6,128 nt of DNA from an uncultured Clostridium sp. (GCA_900547915.1 URIN01000101.1:1-6128), one strand, 5' to 3'. Positions 1-6,072 are shown, counted from the first letter of the stretch. Notes: generated by a model not told the origin, from the sequence alone. Program-made: numbers and translations.

Positions 1-47
1 CTACACAAGGCTATTCGTCGGCAGCGTCAGATGTGTATAAGAGACAG
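1..47 (+). other. Nextera i5 sequencing adapter (artefact)
   Basis: This is not genomic DNA. Bases 1-6 (CTACAC) are the end of the Illumina flow-cell tail, 7-14 (AAGGCTAT) are an 8-base i5 index that matches index S520 from memory, 15-28 (TCGTCGGCAGCGTC) are the Nextera read-1 primer segment, and 29-47 (AGATGTGTATAAGAGACAG) are the Tn5 mosaic end. The genomic insert begins at base 48. The segment happens to stay in frame with the following gene and supplies a spurious GTG start at 33. Confidence 0.98.
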
Positions 48-914
48 GAAACTTTTTTGTGTGTTTGCAGGCATATGAATTTTACTTACGCCGCTGAGGA
101 ACTTCACATTACACAGCCGGCAGTGTCACAGCATATTCGTTTTTTAGAAGATTATTATTCGGCAAAACTTTTTGAGCGTGATGGGAAAAAGATAAAACTT
201 ACCCCATCGGGAGAAGTTTTGCTCAAAGCAATGACAGTTATTAGAAATGATGAATCTGCAATAAAAGAAAACATAATAAATTCTGATCAGCGCAAAAAGG
301 TGCTTCGTCTTGGTGTTACGCTTACAATAGGGGAGTACGTTATTGCAAAGCCCATTGCTGAATATATCAAAAATCACACGCAGACGGATATAGTTATCAA
401 GTTTGCTAACACTGCACAGCTTTCTTCTCTCATACTTGACGGTGAACTCGATATAGCGCTTGTTGAGGGGAATTTTGATACTGCGGCGTTTGATACGTGT
501 GTTTATAAAACTGAGAAATATATACCTGTATGTTCCGTGAAACATCGTTTTGCTAAACCGGTCAGATGCCTTTCGGATCTTTTATCAGAACGACTTATAG
601 TAAGGGAAAGAGGTTCAGGCACAAGGGATATACTTGAAAAAAATCTTGAACTGCGCAATATCAGAATATCTGATTTTTCGGGGTATGCAGAGGCAGATAA
701 TATCCATTTAATAGTCAGCCTGGTTAAGAATGACTGCGGTATATCTTTTTTGTATAAAGCTGCCGTATGTGATGAAATAGAAAAGGGAACACTAAGCGAA
801 ATAAAGCTTAGTGATTTCAATATAGAGCATGATTTTACTTTTTTGTGGAACAGGGGCAGCGTCTTTTCTCATGAATATAATGAAATATGCGAAGAGCTCA
901 AAAATGCAAATTAA
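48..914 (+). CDS. LysR-type transcriptional regulator, 5' truncated by contig end
   Basis: This is a DNA-binding regulator of the LysR family, 288 genomic residues long. The N-terminal winged helix-turn-helix is clear: NFTYAAEELHITQPAVSQHI followed by the wing region LFERDGKKIKLTPSG, both hallmarks of the family. The remainder is the periplasmic-binding-protein-like effector domain, with RERGSGTRDILEKNL about two thirds along, a segment common in this family. The open frame continues left to a GTG at 33, but its first five codons (GTG TAT AAG AGA CAG) lie in the adapter, so the true start is lost. Family members usually begin about 5-8 residues before this point, so little protein but the whole promoter is missing. 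The gene converges on the cupin-flavodoxin pair. LysR regulators often control a nearby gene, so that pair is a candidate target, though a divergent gene beyond the contig is equally possible. The effector cannot be predicted. Confidence 0.93.
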   Translation, partial: ETFLCVCRHMNFTYAAEELHITQPAVSQHIRFLEDYYSAKLFERDGKKIKLTPSGEVLLKAMTVIRNDESAIKENIINSDQRKKVLRLGVTLTIGEYVIAKPIAEYIKNHTQTDIVIKFANTAQLSSLILDGELDIALVEGNFDTAAFDTCVYKTEKYIPVCSVKHRFAKPVRCLSDLLSERLIVRERGSGTRDILEKNLELRNIRISDFSGYAEADNIHLIVSLVKNDCGISFLYKAAVCDEIEKGTLSEIKLSDFNIEHDFTFLWNRGSVFSHEYNEICEELKNAN

Positions 915-933
915 TGTGCACAGAAAAACAATT

Positions 934-966
934 AAAGCGCCGGACATTGCTATCCGGCGCTTTTTT
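934..966. terminator. Bidirectional intrinsic terminator between convergent genes
   Basis: A perfect 8-bp GC-rich stem, GCGCCGGA (937-944) with TCCGGCGC (953-960), encloses an 8-base loop. On the + strand it is followed by TTTTTTAT, a good U-tract that ends the LysR transcript 22 bases after its stop. On the - strand it is followed by TTTAATTGTTTTT, a weaker tract placed about 12 bases after the cupin stop. One hairpin therefore probably serves both converging transcripts. Confidence 0.88.
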
Positions 967-972
967 ATATTA

Positions 973-1398
973 TCAGTATTCCTCAGCGTCTTTCTTTGTT
1001 TTGTGAACTGTGTCGTATGGGTGCTGAGGCGGAGCGTATATTGAATAAAGCTTAAGCGGCGTGTTACCTGTGTTTATAATATTGTGCCAGTAACCGGCGG
1101 GTATCACAACGCCGCTGTTTGCGTCTGCCGCCCTGCATAACTCTGGTTCGTTTTCACATTTGCCCATAACCACTTTCGCTGTTCCTTGCTGAATTTTTAT
1201 AAACTGATCAACATCGGTGTGAATCTCTTTTCCGATATCGCATCCGCACGGAATACTCATTAGTGTTATCTGTAAATGTTCACCCGTCCATAAAGCTGTT
1301 CTGAAATAATTGTTGTTTTTTGAACAGCAGTTTATATTGAAAACCAAAGGTTCTTTTTCAAAATGCTTTTTACATATGCATTTTTTACCTTTTTTCAC
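973..1398 (-). CDS. Small single-domain cupin protein
   Basis: This 141-residue cytoplasmic protein has a single cupin beta-barrel. Motif 1 fits G(X)5-E-x-H-(X)4-Q-(X)6-G: G52, E58, H60, Q65, G72. The usual first His and the Glu are thus replaced by Glu58 and Gln65. Motif 2 is PAGYWHNIIN, with H105 as the fourth likely metal ligand and N109 closing it. The FRTALWTGEHLQITLMSIP and YAPPQHPYDTVHKTK segments are, from memory, typical of a widespread small-cupin family, often labelled mannose-6-phosphate isomerase-like, whose reaction is unknown to me. The N-terminus is lysine- and cysteine-rich (C7, C9, C24, C25). The start is GTG at 1396-1398, five bases after a near-consensus GGAGGTG. It lies 80 bases behind the flavodoxin gene with no terminator between, so co-transcription is likely. 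Fold and metal site are well supported; substrate and sugar-isomerase activity are not. Confidence 0.92.
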   Translation of the reverse strand: MKKGKKCICKKHFEKEPLVFNINCCSKNNNYFRTALWTGEHLQITLMSIPCGCDIGKEIHTDVDQFIKIQQGTAKVVMGKCENEPELCRAADANSGVVIPAGYWHNIINTGNTPLKLYSIYAPPQHPYDTVHKTKKDAEEY

Positions 1399-1403
1399 CT
1401 TAT

Positions 1404-1410
1404 CACCTCC
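1404..1410 (-). promoter_or_regulatory. Ribosome binding site of the cupin gene
   Basis: GGAGGTG lies five bases upstream of the GTG at 1398 and continues as GAT, a near-perfect match to the 3' end of 16S rRNA. It fixes this GTG as the start; there is no nearby ATG alternative. Confidence 0.85.
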
Positions 1411-1420
1411 GAATCGGGCT

Positions 1421-1457
1421 TCATACCATTATATGAATAAAAATGCCGATCCGTTAA
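1421..1457 (-). promoter_or_regulatory. Possible internal promoter before the cupin gene
   Basis: The gap between flavodoxin and cupin holds a perfect TATAAT (1428-1433, - strand). A poor -35 candidate, TTAACG (1452-1457), lies 18 bases upstream. No TG extension precedes the -10. It would place a start near 1421 and give the cupin an extra, weaker transcript. The AT-rich context means a chance match is quite possible. Confidence 0.3.
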
Positions 1458-1478
1458 ATGTTAGGTGGAGTTTCGGTA

Positions 1479-1976
1479 TCAGTTCTGATTATATGCTTTT
1501 AGTGCAGCGGTTTCAAGATTTGCAAAATCGTTGCTGTCAGGGTGGCTTGCGGCAGCATCAAAATTTGCTATAAGGATATGTTTTTGAGCTGTTTCTTCCA
1601 TAGACTCATATCTGTTTCTTACTGAAACAGGCATTTTTCCCTGGCACATAAATTCGCCTGATATTTTGCAGCTTGAGGGAATGTTTTCTTTAACTGATGA
1701 AAGAATTTTGTCAAAATATTCATTTGAGCCTCCGAAGCCGGCGGTGCCGAATAAAAATATTTTTTTGCTGTCACAAGACTGAAGAAATTTTTTAAAATCA
1801 ACGTCGCATGTGCCTTTGTCTGTCCAAAAACCTGCAAATATAATATCAGCATTAAGAGCTTCTTCTGAAACTTCTCCGAAATAAAGGCAATCATTGTCCG
1901 GAAAAACGCTTTTCAAGTGCTCAGCAAGAGATTTTGTGTTTCCTGTTTTACTGCTGTAAACTATTGAATATTTCAT
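1479..1976 (-). CDS. Short-chain flavodoxin-family protein
   Basis: This 165-residue cytoplasmic FMN-binding electron carrier has a flavodoxin fold. The phosphate-binding loop is SSKTGNTK (residues 8-15, the S/T-x-T-G-N-T signature). The second flavin loop is probably GFWTDKGTCD (49-58) and the third FGTAGFGGS (76-84). SHPD near the C-terminus (144-147) is common in this subgroup. It resembles stand-alone flavodoxin-domain proteins of clostridia; some relatives are annotated as BilS, the flavodoxin partner of bilirubin reductase, but no reductase gene is visible, so that name is not adopted. The frame stays open 24 codons further, to an ATG at 2048. I place the start at 1976 because AGGAAG lies eight bases upstream, MKYSIVYSSKTGNT is where the fold begins, and the promoter would start transcripts almost on top of the upstream ATG. 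It is the first gene of a probable operon with the cupin. Confidence 0.9.
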   Translation of the reverse strand: MKYSIVYSSKTGNTKSLAEHLKSVFPDNDCLYFGEVSEEALNADIIFAGFWTDKGTCDVDFKKFLQSCDSKKIFLFGTAGFGGSNEYFDKILSSVKENIPSSCKISGEFMCQGKMPVSVRNRYESMEETAQKHILIANFDAAASHPDSNDFANLETAALKAYNQN

Positions 1977-1984
1977 ATAATCCG

Positions 1985-1990
1985 CTTCCT
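1985..1990 (-). promoter_or_regulatory. Ribosome binding site deciding the flavodoxin start
   Basis: AGGAAG lies eight bases upstream of the ATG at 1974-1976. No comparable site precedes the in-frame ATG at 2048, which supports the shorter protein. Confidence 0.75.
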
Positions 1991-2050
1991 TTCTTTTATG
2001 CGGGTTTAGTGGAATGACATTCGTGAAGCGTGATTCCTTATCTGCCATTC

Positions 2051-2086
2051 AAAACTGATTATATCATAAAGCAAAGCTTTTATCAA
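2051..2086 (-). promoter_or_regulatory. Sigma-A type promoter of the flavodoxin-cupin operon
   Basis: The -35 is TTGATA (2081-2086), the spacer is exactly 17 bases, and the -10 is TATAAT (2058-2063), preceded by TGA to make an extended -10 (TGnTATAAT). Transcription should start near 2051, leaving a leader of about 75 bases. The leader contains a weak 5-bp inverted repeat, GGAAT (2011-2015) with ATTCC (2033-2037), which I do not consider a convincing structure. Confidence 0.85.
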
Positions 2087-2142
2087 TTTGTTGCGTGGCG
2101 GAAAACTTTTCATTAACATCCAAAAACAAGTTGGTTTAATCG

Positions 2143-2176
2143 TTAAAAAAGCCCCGCAGTATTTTCTGCGGGGCTT
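2143..2176 (-). terminator. Strong intrinsic terminator after the transporter gene
   Basis: An 11-bp perfect stem is formed by 2149-2159 and 2166-2176 (core GCCCCGCAG / CTGCGGGGC) around a six-base loop. On the - strand it runs into TTTTTTAACG. It begins seven bases beyond the transporter stop codon, so it ends the sialidase-transporter transcript and insulates the flavodoxin promoter just downstream. Confidence 0.95.
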
Positions 2177-2182
2177 GGTTCT

Positions 2183-4660
2183 TTATGCAGTTACCGTTTC
2201 TTGAGACATCTCTTTTGCACGGATATCGTTATACAGTTCTTTGATCTCATCAAAGTGTGTATAATTTTCTGCCTGTCTCAGCAGGTTGCGCGCGTCAAGA
2301 TACGGTTTTGCGGAACGGTTGTAATTTGTGCGTTGATTCTGCTCGTCACGTATCTTCTTGTTGAGCTCTCTGAAATCACCTTTAAGAACTTTGATCTCTG
2401 CTTTGATATTTTTGATCTCGTCCTTATCTTTTCTTTCCTGAGCTTCGTAAAGGCGCTTGTAAAGATTATCTTCTTTCTTATCATACTGTTCTTCTGTTTC
2501 AAACAGTGAATTGAGTTTTGAATCGTCAGGAACAGTAATATTGCCGTTGCTGAAGTATTTTTCTTCGTATTTTCTTGCTGTAAGTCTTGTCCTTGCAAAA
2601 TGGATAGAATACTGGCGGAATTCTTTTTCTTCTTCAGTCTTTTTAGGAAGTTTCTTTGCGTCTTTAAGCTTGCTCCTAAGCTCGCTTTTGCTGTGATTTG
2701 CAAGTCCGTCAAGTCCTTCGTCATAGATCTTCTGTGCGTGTTCTATCTGAAGTTTGCCGAGTTCGCTTTCAAATCTTGTCATTTCCTTAAGAACGAAGGG
2801 CGCAAGTTTGATTTCCTGATTATGCTGAAGTGCCGCTCTTCTTTCTTCCTTAGCCTTTTTAACAGCTTCTTTAATCTGTTCTTTAGTGCCTTCGGTTGCT
2901 TTTGCGGCTTTTATGCCGTCTTTGCTAACTTTTACAGGCTCTTCGTTTATAAGCTTTTTAGCTTCTTCAACCATGTCTACAACTTCAACCAAGTTGTCAT
3001 CGCTGAGGGTATTATTGCCGAAGTCCTCAAAGAATGCTCGTATTTTAAGAACTCGAACCATGCCCTGCTGTTTAAGTTCTGTCAGGTCGTAGAAGAAGTA
3101 TGGCAAAACGTTGATGAAAGCTCCGACAATAGAGGCAAGTATGAGAACGCCGCATATGGTCTGAAGTACATCGCCGTCATAAAGAGAGAAGTAAGAGATA
3201 CTTGAAGTGTCTGCCTGGGCAATTACGTCTTTTACAACAGAGCCGTTTCTAAGCACCTTGTTCATTACTTCTGGGTTGTTCATAACCTGTTCAGCAGTTT
3301 CAATATTGATGCCGAACTTGTCATAAAGAAGGTTTACAATACCACTGCTGGCAACTGTAACAAGTCCGCCTATAGCAGTGATTGTTGAGAACATACCGTC
3401 AATTCTTTCACCGCTTACATATTGCTGATAATCTCTGATATCAGCGTTTACTGACGGCGTAAGAATCTGCATAAACGCATTCATAAGGTTGTTCATCCAG
3501 TAGCAAACAACAAGCAGGATAAGAGGCATCCATGTGTGAAGAGCGCTTGTGCTCTCACCGGTCATATCAATTGTTTTTACAACGGGGAACATGAGAGCAA
3601 TGAACACGATGTTCATAACATTCGTGCTGATGAGCACGAATCTCTTGCCCCATTTTCTGATAGCGAACGGAGCAAGCAGCATACCTACAAGTCCGGCGTT
3701 CTGGCAGATAAGAGTAATGATAGAATATGTGGTACCATTGCAGATGCCGCCGTAGTTGTACAGCCAACCCAAAACAACTGTCATTGATGACTCAAGGAAT
3801 CCAAGCCATGTTGCCATTGCAATAACCCAGAAATACTTGTTGCGCAATACCTCGCGCAGAGAGTCCATAAATTTGATCTGGATAACGTGGGTCTTTGCCT
3901 GCACAATTTTTTCCTTTGTATTGACATAAACAACAATGCTGAGCATAACTGAAAGTATGGCAAGAGGAGGATAAATGTATCTGTAAAGCCTGATGTCATA
4001 CATATTGTTGTTTGTAAACAGCTGTGCAAAAATTGGCATAGCAAGATTCAGAATAGAAGGTGCAAGCGAGTAGATAACGCCTTTAATAGTTGAAACGTCT
4101 GCCCTTTCCTGAGTGTTCGGTGAAAGAACGTGAATGAGGTTATCATACGCTTCTGAGAAGAAATAGTAGAAGAAATTCTGAATGAAGTTGAATATCAGAA
4201 TGATTGCGCATGTTACGACATAAGCTCTGTCTTTTCCAAAGAATGTGCCCTCCCCGAAAAGTGCGCCGAACTGATTGTACGGGAACCATACAAAAAGTAT
4301 TGTAACAATTGCACTGGGAATACCCATCTTAACTATGTAAGGCCTGTATTTACCTTCTTTGCTTCTTGTATTGTCTATTATATTCGCCCTTATACCGGAA
4401 AGGGGAATGTTTACAATAACAGAAATGAAATACATTATATACATATCGATCGGTTCAACGCCGAGTGTGTTTCCGATCAATACGTTCGTTGCGGAAAGAA
4501 TCATATTCGTTGCCATAACAGCAAGGAATTTTACACCTATACCTCCGCCGGCGTAGGATAAAACTTCTTTGAAAGGCATATAATGCCCTTTTGGCGGCTC
4601 GTTCCAGTACATTTTAACGTCTCTTACGAGGCCACTGATTTTTGTGCCCAGGTTTGCCAA
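2183..4660 (-). CDS. GPH (MelB-like) MFS transporter with long charged C-terminal tail
   Basis: This inner-membrane secondary transporter has 825 residues; ordinary GPH sugar:cation symporters are about 450-500. Residues about 35-525 carry the hydrophobic segments expected for twelve helices. NTRSKEGKYRPYIV (97-110) is the GPH cytoplasmic loop, matching the SKxGRxRPW type motif of MelB; ERADVST (185-191) and SGERIDGMFS (416-425) are the corresponding later GPH signatures. From about 526 to 825 the protein is hydrophilic, rich in Lys and Glu, with long heptad-like helices (for example about 590-700 and 720-775); it should lie in the cytosol and may form coiled coils. I recognise no named domain there. 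The start is TTG (4658-4660), eight bases after AGGGGG; ATG at 4612 (residue 17) is an alternative but lacks a good ribosome site. It lies 39 bases behind the sialidase gene, which suggests it imports the substrate of that enzyme or a product released elsewhere. The exact sugar and coupling ion are unknown. Confidence 0.93.
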   Translation of the reverse strand: MANLGTKISGLVRDVKMYWNEPPKGHYMPFKEVLSYAGGGIGVKFLAVMATNMILSATNVLIGNTLGVEPIDMYIMYFISVIVNIPLSGIRANIIDNTRSKEGKYRPYIVKMGIPSAIVTILFVWFPYNQFGALFGEGTFFGKDRAYVVTCAIILIFNFIQNFFYYFFSEAYDNLIHVLSPNTQERADVSTIKGVIYSLAPSILNLAMPIFAQLFTNNNMYDIRLYRYIYPPLAILSVMLSIVVYVNTKEKIVQAKTHVIQIKFMDSLREVLRNKYFWVIAMATWLGFLESSMTVVLGWLYNYGGICNGTTYSIITLICQNAGLVGMLLAPFAIRKWGKRFVLISTNVMNIVFIALMFPVVKTIDMTGESTSALHTWMPLILLVVCYWMNNLMNAFMQILTPSVNADIRDYQQYVSGERIDGMFSTITAIGGLVTVASSGIVNLLYDKFGINIETAEQVMNNPEVMNKVLRNGSVVKDVIAQADTSSISYFSLYDGDVLQTICGVLILASIVGAFINVLPYFFYDLTELKQQGMVRVLKIRAFFEDFGNNTLSDDNLVEVVDMVEEAKKLINEEPVKVSKDGIKAAKATEGTKEQIKEAVKKAKEERRAALQHNQEIKLAPFVLKEMTRFESELGKLQIEHAQKIYDEGLDGLANHSKSELRSKLKDAKKLPKKTEEEKEFRQYSIHFARTRLTARKYEEKYFSNGNITVPDDSKLNSLFETEEQYDKKEDNLYKRLYEAQERKDKDEIKNIKAEIKVLKGDFRELNKKIRDEQNQRTNYNRSAKPYLDARNLLRQAENYTHFDEIKELYNDIRAKEMSQETVTA

Positions 4661-4668
4661 ACCTTCTA

Positions 4669-4674
4669 CCCCCT
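4669..4674 (-). promoter_or_regulatory. Ribosome binding site deciding the TTG start of the transporter
   Basis: AGGGGG lies eight bases upstream of TTG at 4660. The next in-frame ATG (4612) has only a weak purine run before it, so the rarer TTG codon is preferred. Confidence 0.65.
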
Positions 4675-4680
4675 AAAATT

Positions 4681-4697
4681 AAGGCGTTTGCGCCCTT
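4681..4697 (-). other. Small intercistronic hairpin between sialidase and transporter
   Basis: On the - strand GGCG (4691-4694) pairs with CGCC (4683-4686) around a CAAA loop, extended by two A-T pairs past a bulged G. It starts a few bases after the sialidase stop and ends just before AATTTTAG. The stem is short, so it is at most a partial attenuator or an mRNA-stabilising 3' structure. On the + strand the same hairpin is followed by TTTTTTATT, but no + strand gene needs a terminator here. Confidence 0.35.
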
Positions 4698-4699
4698 TT

Positions 4700-6004
4700 T
4701 TATTCTTCATTTCCCTTTATCCACTCAGTTGAAAATGAAGCGAATTTTATTTCCCTGCATTCATTGTCCGGCTCGAACAAAACGCCTATTTTTCCGTTTT
4801 GCATCTGTGCCGCGGCACTGTATACAAAGTCACCGTCTTTGATTTGCCTTGACCAGGCAAATGTCTCACCGTCATCCTCGGATAAACGCACCGTTCCGTT
4901 TCTGCGCTTTTGCCTGTCAGCCGGATTGATGAAAACAACCATCGGTTTTTCTGTGCCTTCAAGTTTGATAACACTCATCTGGCATATTGGCTGTGGCAGA
5001 TTTTCGTCTAGCCTGTAATCGTACCAGCTTTCGCCGCCGTTGTCACTGTATGCAACAGCTGTGCTGCGGCTTTTGCCGTGGTTGCGCATAAAGTATTTAA
5101 GTTTGCCGCCCTCTTGCTCAATCAGCTGAGATTCGGTCAGCATATCATGTGATTTTATCGTCATGCAGTTCGCACGTTTGCCGTCTATCATTCTTGTGTT
5201 GTTTGGCGTTTCTCCCATTTTCCAGGTCTCGCCGCCGTCATCACTGTAAATTACTGTGCAGGAAAGCCTTAAAGGAAAAGTTCTTGTGCCGAAATAAACG
5301 GGCATGACAATGCGTCCGGCATATTTGCCGCTCTTGATTTCTATTCCACAGCCCGGTCCTGGGCCAATGAAACTCATGTATTCTTTTTTTACCATTTTGT
5401 TGAGAGAACGGGGAGCAGACCATGTCTTTCCGTTGTCATTACTGTAGGTCATCATAAGATATGATGTGCTTTCTTCTTTAAAGCGCCCTCCGGTGAATAT
5501 GTTGCAGACGGTTTTTCCGTCCTTAATTACATCACCGTTATCATTGACTGTGTAAGGCGTTTCCGAACCGTTTCTTTTATAAAGCCAGTTGTTTTTAAGA
5601 ATATATTTAGAAAACCTGCCGCTTATGTATTTGTTGCCGTCTTCGTCTTCACCGCGGCTTACTTTGCTGTTTCTAATGCCTACTCCTGCGGGAGTGTGTG
5701 AATATAAAAGAATTACTCTGCCGCTTTTTTTACTGTAAACCATAACAGGATCAATTGCAGCAGATGATCTCATCTGTTTTTTACCGTGCTCTTTTACGGC
5801 TATAATAGTATCTTCCCAGGTTTCGCCGCAGTCAAAGCTCCTGCGGATAACCTTGTCTATTCTGTTTGGGTTGTCCATTCCGGAACAGTAGCGCGCGTCT
5901 GCGCAGGCGATAAGTACACCGTCCTTTGCTGTGATAAGAGAAGGTATTCTGTAATAATCGGACGGTCCTTTTGTTTGCGGGCCGAATACGGTTTTAAATT
6001 CCAC
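4700..6004 (-). CDS. Exo-alpha-sialidase (GH33 type), cytoplasmic
   Basis: This 434-residue glycoside hydrolase releases terminal sialic acid from glycoconjugates. It has the six-bladed propeller signatures: YRIPSL (18-23) and five Asp boxes of the S-x-D-x-G-x-T-W type, at 56-63, 188-195, 254-261, 320-327 and 375-382 (the last ends in F). Aligning by eye with known sialidases, the carboxylate-binding Arg triad is R19, R307 (MRNHG) and R367 (within NPADRQKRRNGTVRLS). The acid/base is D44, the nucleophile Y395 (YSAAAQMQNGKIGVLFE) and its partner E291 (TESQLIEQ). All are present. There is no signal peptide, lipobox, anchor or carbohydrate-binding module, so it should act in the cytosol. The frame opens at GTG 6034, but GTG 6004 is preferred: AAGGAG lies nine bases before it and the promoter would start RNA near 6037. 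It is first in an operon with the transporter. A relative acting on Kdn or another nonulosonic acid cannot be excluded. Confidence 0.94.
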   Translation of the reverse strand: MEFKTVFGPQTKGPSDYYRIPSLITAKDGVLIACADARYCSGMDNPNRIDKVIRRSFDCGETWEDTIIAVKEHGKKQMRSSAAIDPVMVYSKKSGRVILLYSHTPAGVGIRNSKVSRGEDEDGNKYISGRFSKYILKNNWLYKRNGSETPYTVNDNGDVIKDGKTVCNIFTGGRFKEESTSYLMMTYSNDNGKTWSAPRSLNKMVKKEYMSFIGPGPGCGIEIKSGKYAGRIVMPVYFGTRTFPLRLSCTVIYSDDGGETWKMGETPNNTRMIDGKRANCMTIKSHDMLTESQLIEQEGGKLKYFMRNHGKSRSTAVAYSDNGGESWYDYRLDENLPQPICQMSVIKLEGTEKPMVVFINPADRQKRRNGTVRLSEDDGETFAWSRQIKDGDFVYSAAAQMQNGKIGVLFEPDNECREIKFASFSTEWIKGNEE

Positions 6005-6013
6005 TGCGCACCA

Positions 6014-6019
6014 CTCCTT
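6014..6019 (-). promoter_or_regulatory. Ribosome binding site deciding the sialidase start
   Basis: AAGGAG lies nine bases upstream of GTG at 6002-6004. The upstream in-frame GTG at 6034 has no ribosome site and sits only about three bases from the predicted transcript start, so the site itself should be leader rather than coding sequence. Confidence 0.72.
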
Positions 6020-6036
6020 CTTGTTTTTAAACACAC

Positions 6037-6072
6037 TGGTGATATTATATCAAAGGAAACTTATTATATCAA
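6037..6072 (-). promoter_or_regulatory. Sigma-A type promoter of the sialidase-transporter operon
   Basis: TTGATA (6067-6072), a 17-base spacer and TATAAT (6044-6049) preceded by TGA give the same core layout as the flavodoxin promoter. Transcription should start near 6037, leaving a leader of about 33 bases before GTG 6004. This makes the sialidase the first gene of its operon even though the contig ends only about 10 bases further upstream. Confidence 0.85.
6042..6072 (-). repeat. Tandem copies of TTGATATAATA within the sialidase promoter
   Basis: The 11-mer TTGATATAATA occurs at 6062-6072 and again at 6043-6053 on the - strand, 19 bases apart. One copy supplies the -35 and the other the -10, so the repeat overlaps the whole polymerase site. 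It could be a pair of operator half-sites, a second overlapping -10 (TATAAT at 6063-6068, whose -35 would fall in the adapter), or coincidence in AT-rich DNA. Confidence 0.55.

Noticed and set aside
829..1044. 71-codon + strand frame with a hydrophobic stretch over the LysR 3' end
   Set aside because: It runs through the terminator hairpin and is antisense to the cupin C-terminus; it has no sign of being a gene.
1479..1976. Naming the flavodoxin bilS
   Set aside because: The protein type may fit, but the bilirubin reductase partner is not in the window and family membership cannot be settled by eye.
1977..2048. 24-residue N-terminal extension of the flavodoxin
   Set aside because: The ATG at 2048 lies within a few bases of the predicted transcript start and has no ribosome site; the fold begins at MKYSIVYSS, with a good site upstream.
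1976..2050. Riboswitch or attenuator in the flavodoxin leader
   Set aside because: Only a 5-bp inverted repeat with a long loop is visible in about 75 bases, and there is no terminator hairpin or known aptamer signature.
2278..2724. 148-codon - strand open frame inside the transporter gene
   Set aside because: It is an out-of-frame shadow of the repetitive charged tail, and the transporter frame is continuous through it.
2600..3205. 201-codon + strand open frame, Phe- and Ser-rich
   Set aside because: It is antisense to the Lys/Glu-rich tail of the transporter; AAG/GAA codons read backwards give Phe/Leu/Ser codons and few stops. There is no recognisable domain.
3567..3767. Short overlapping frames on both strands around 3536-3787
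   Set aside because: They sit within membrane-segment coding sequence of the transporter and carry no domain or ribosome site.
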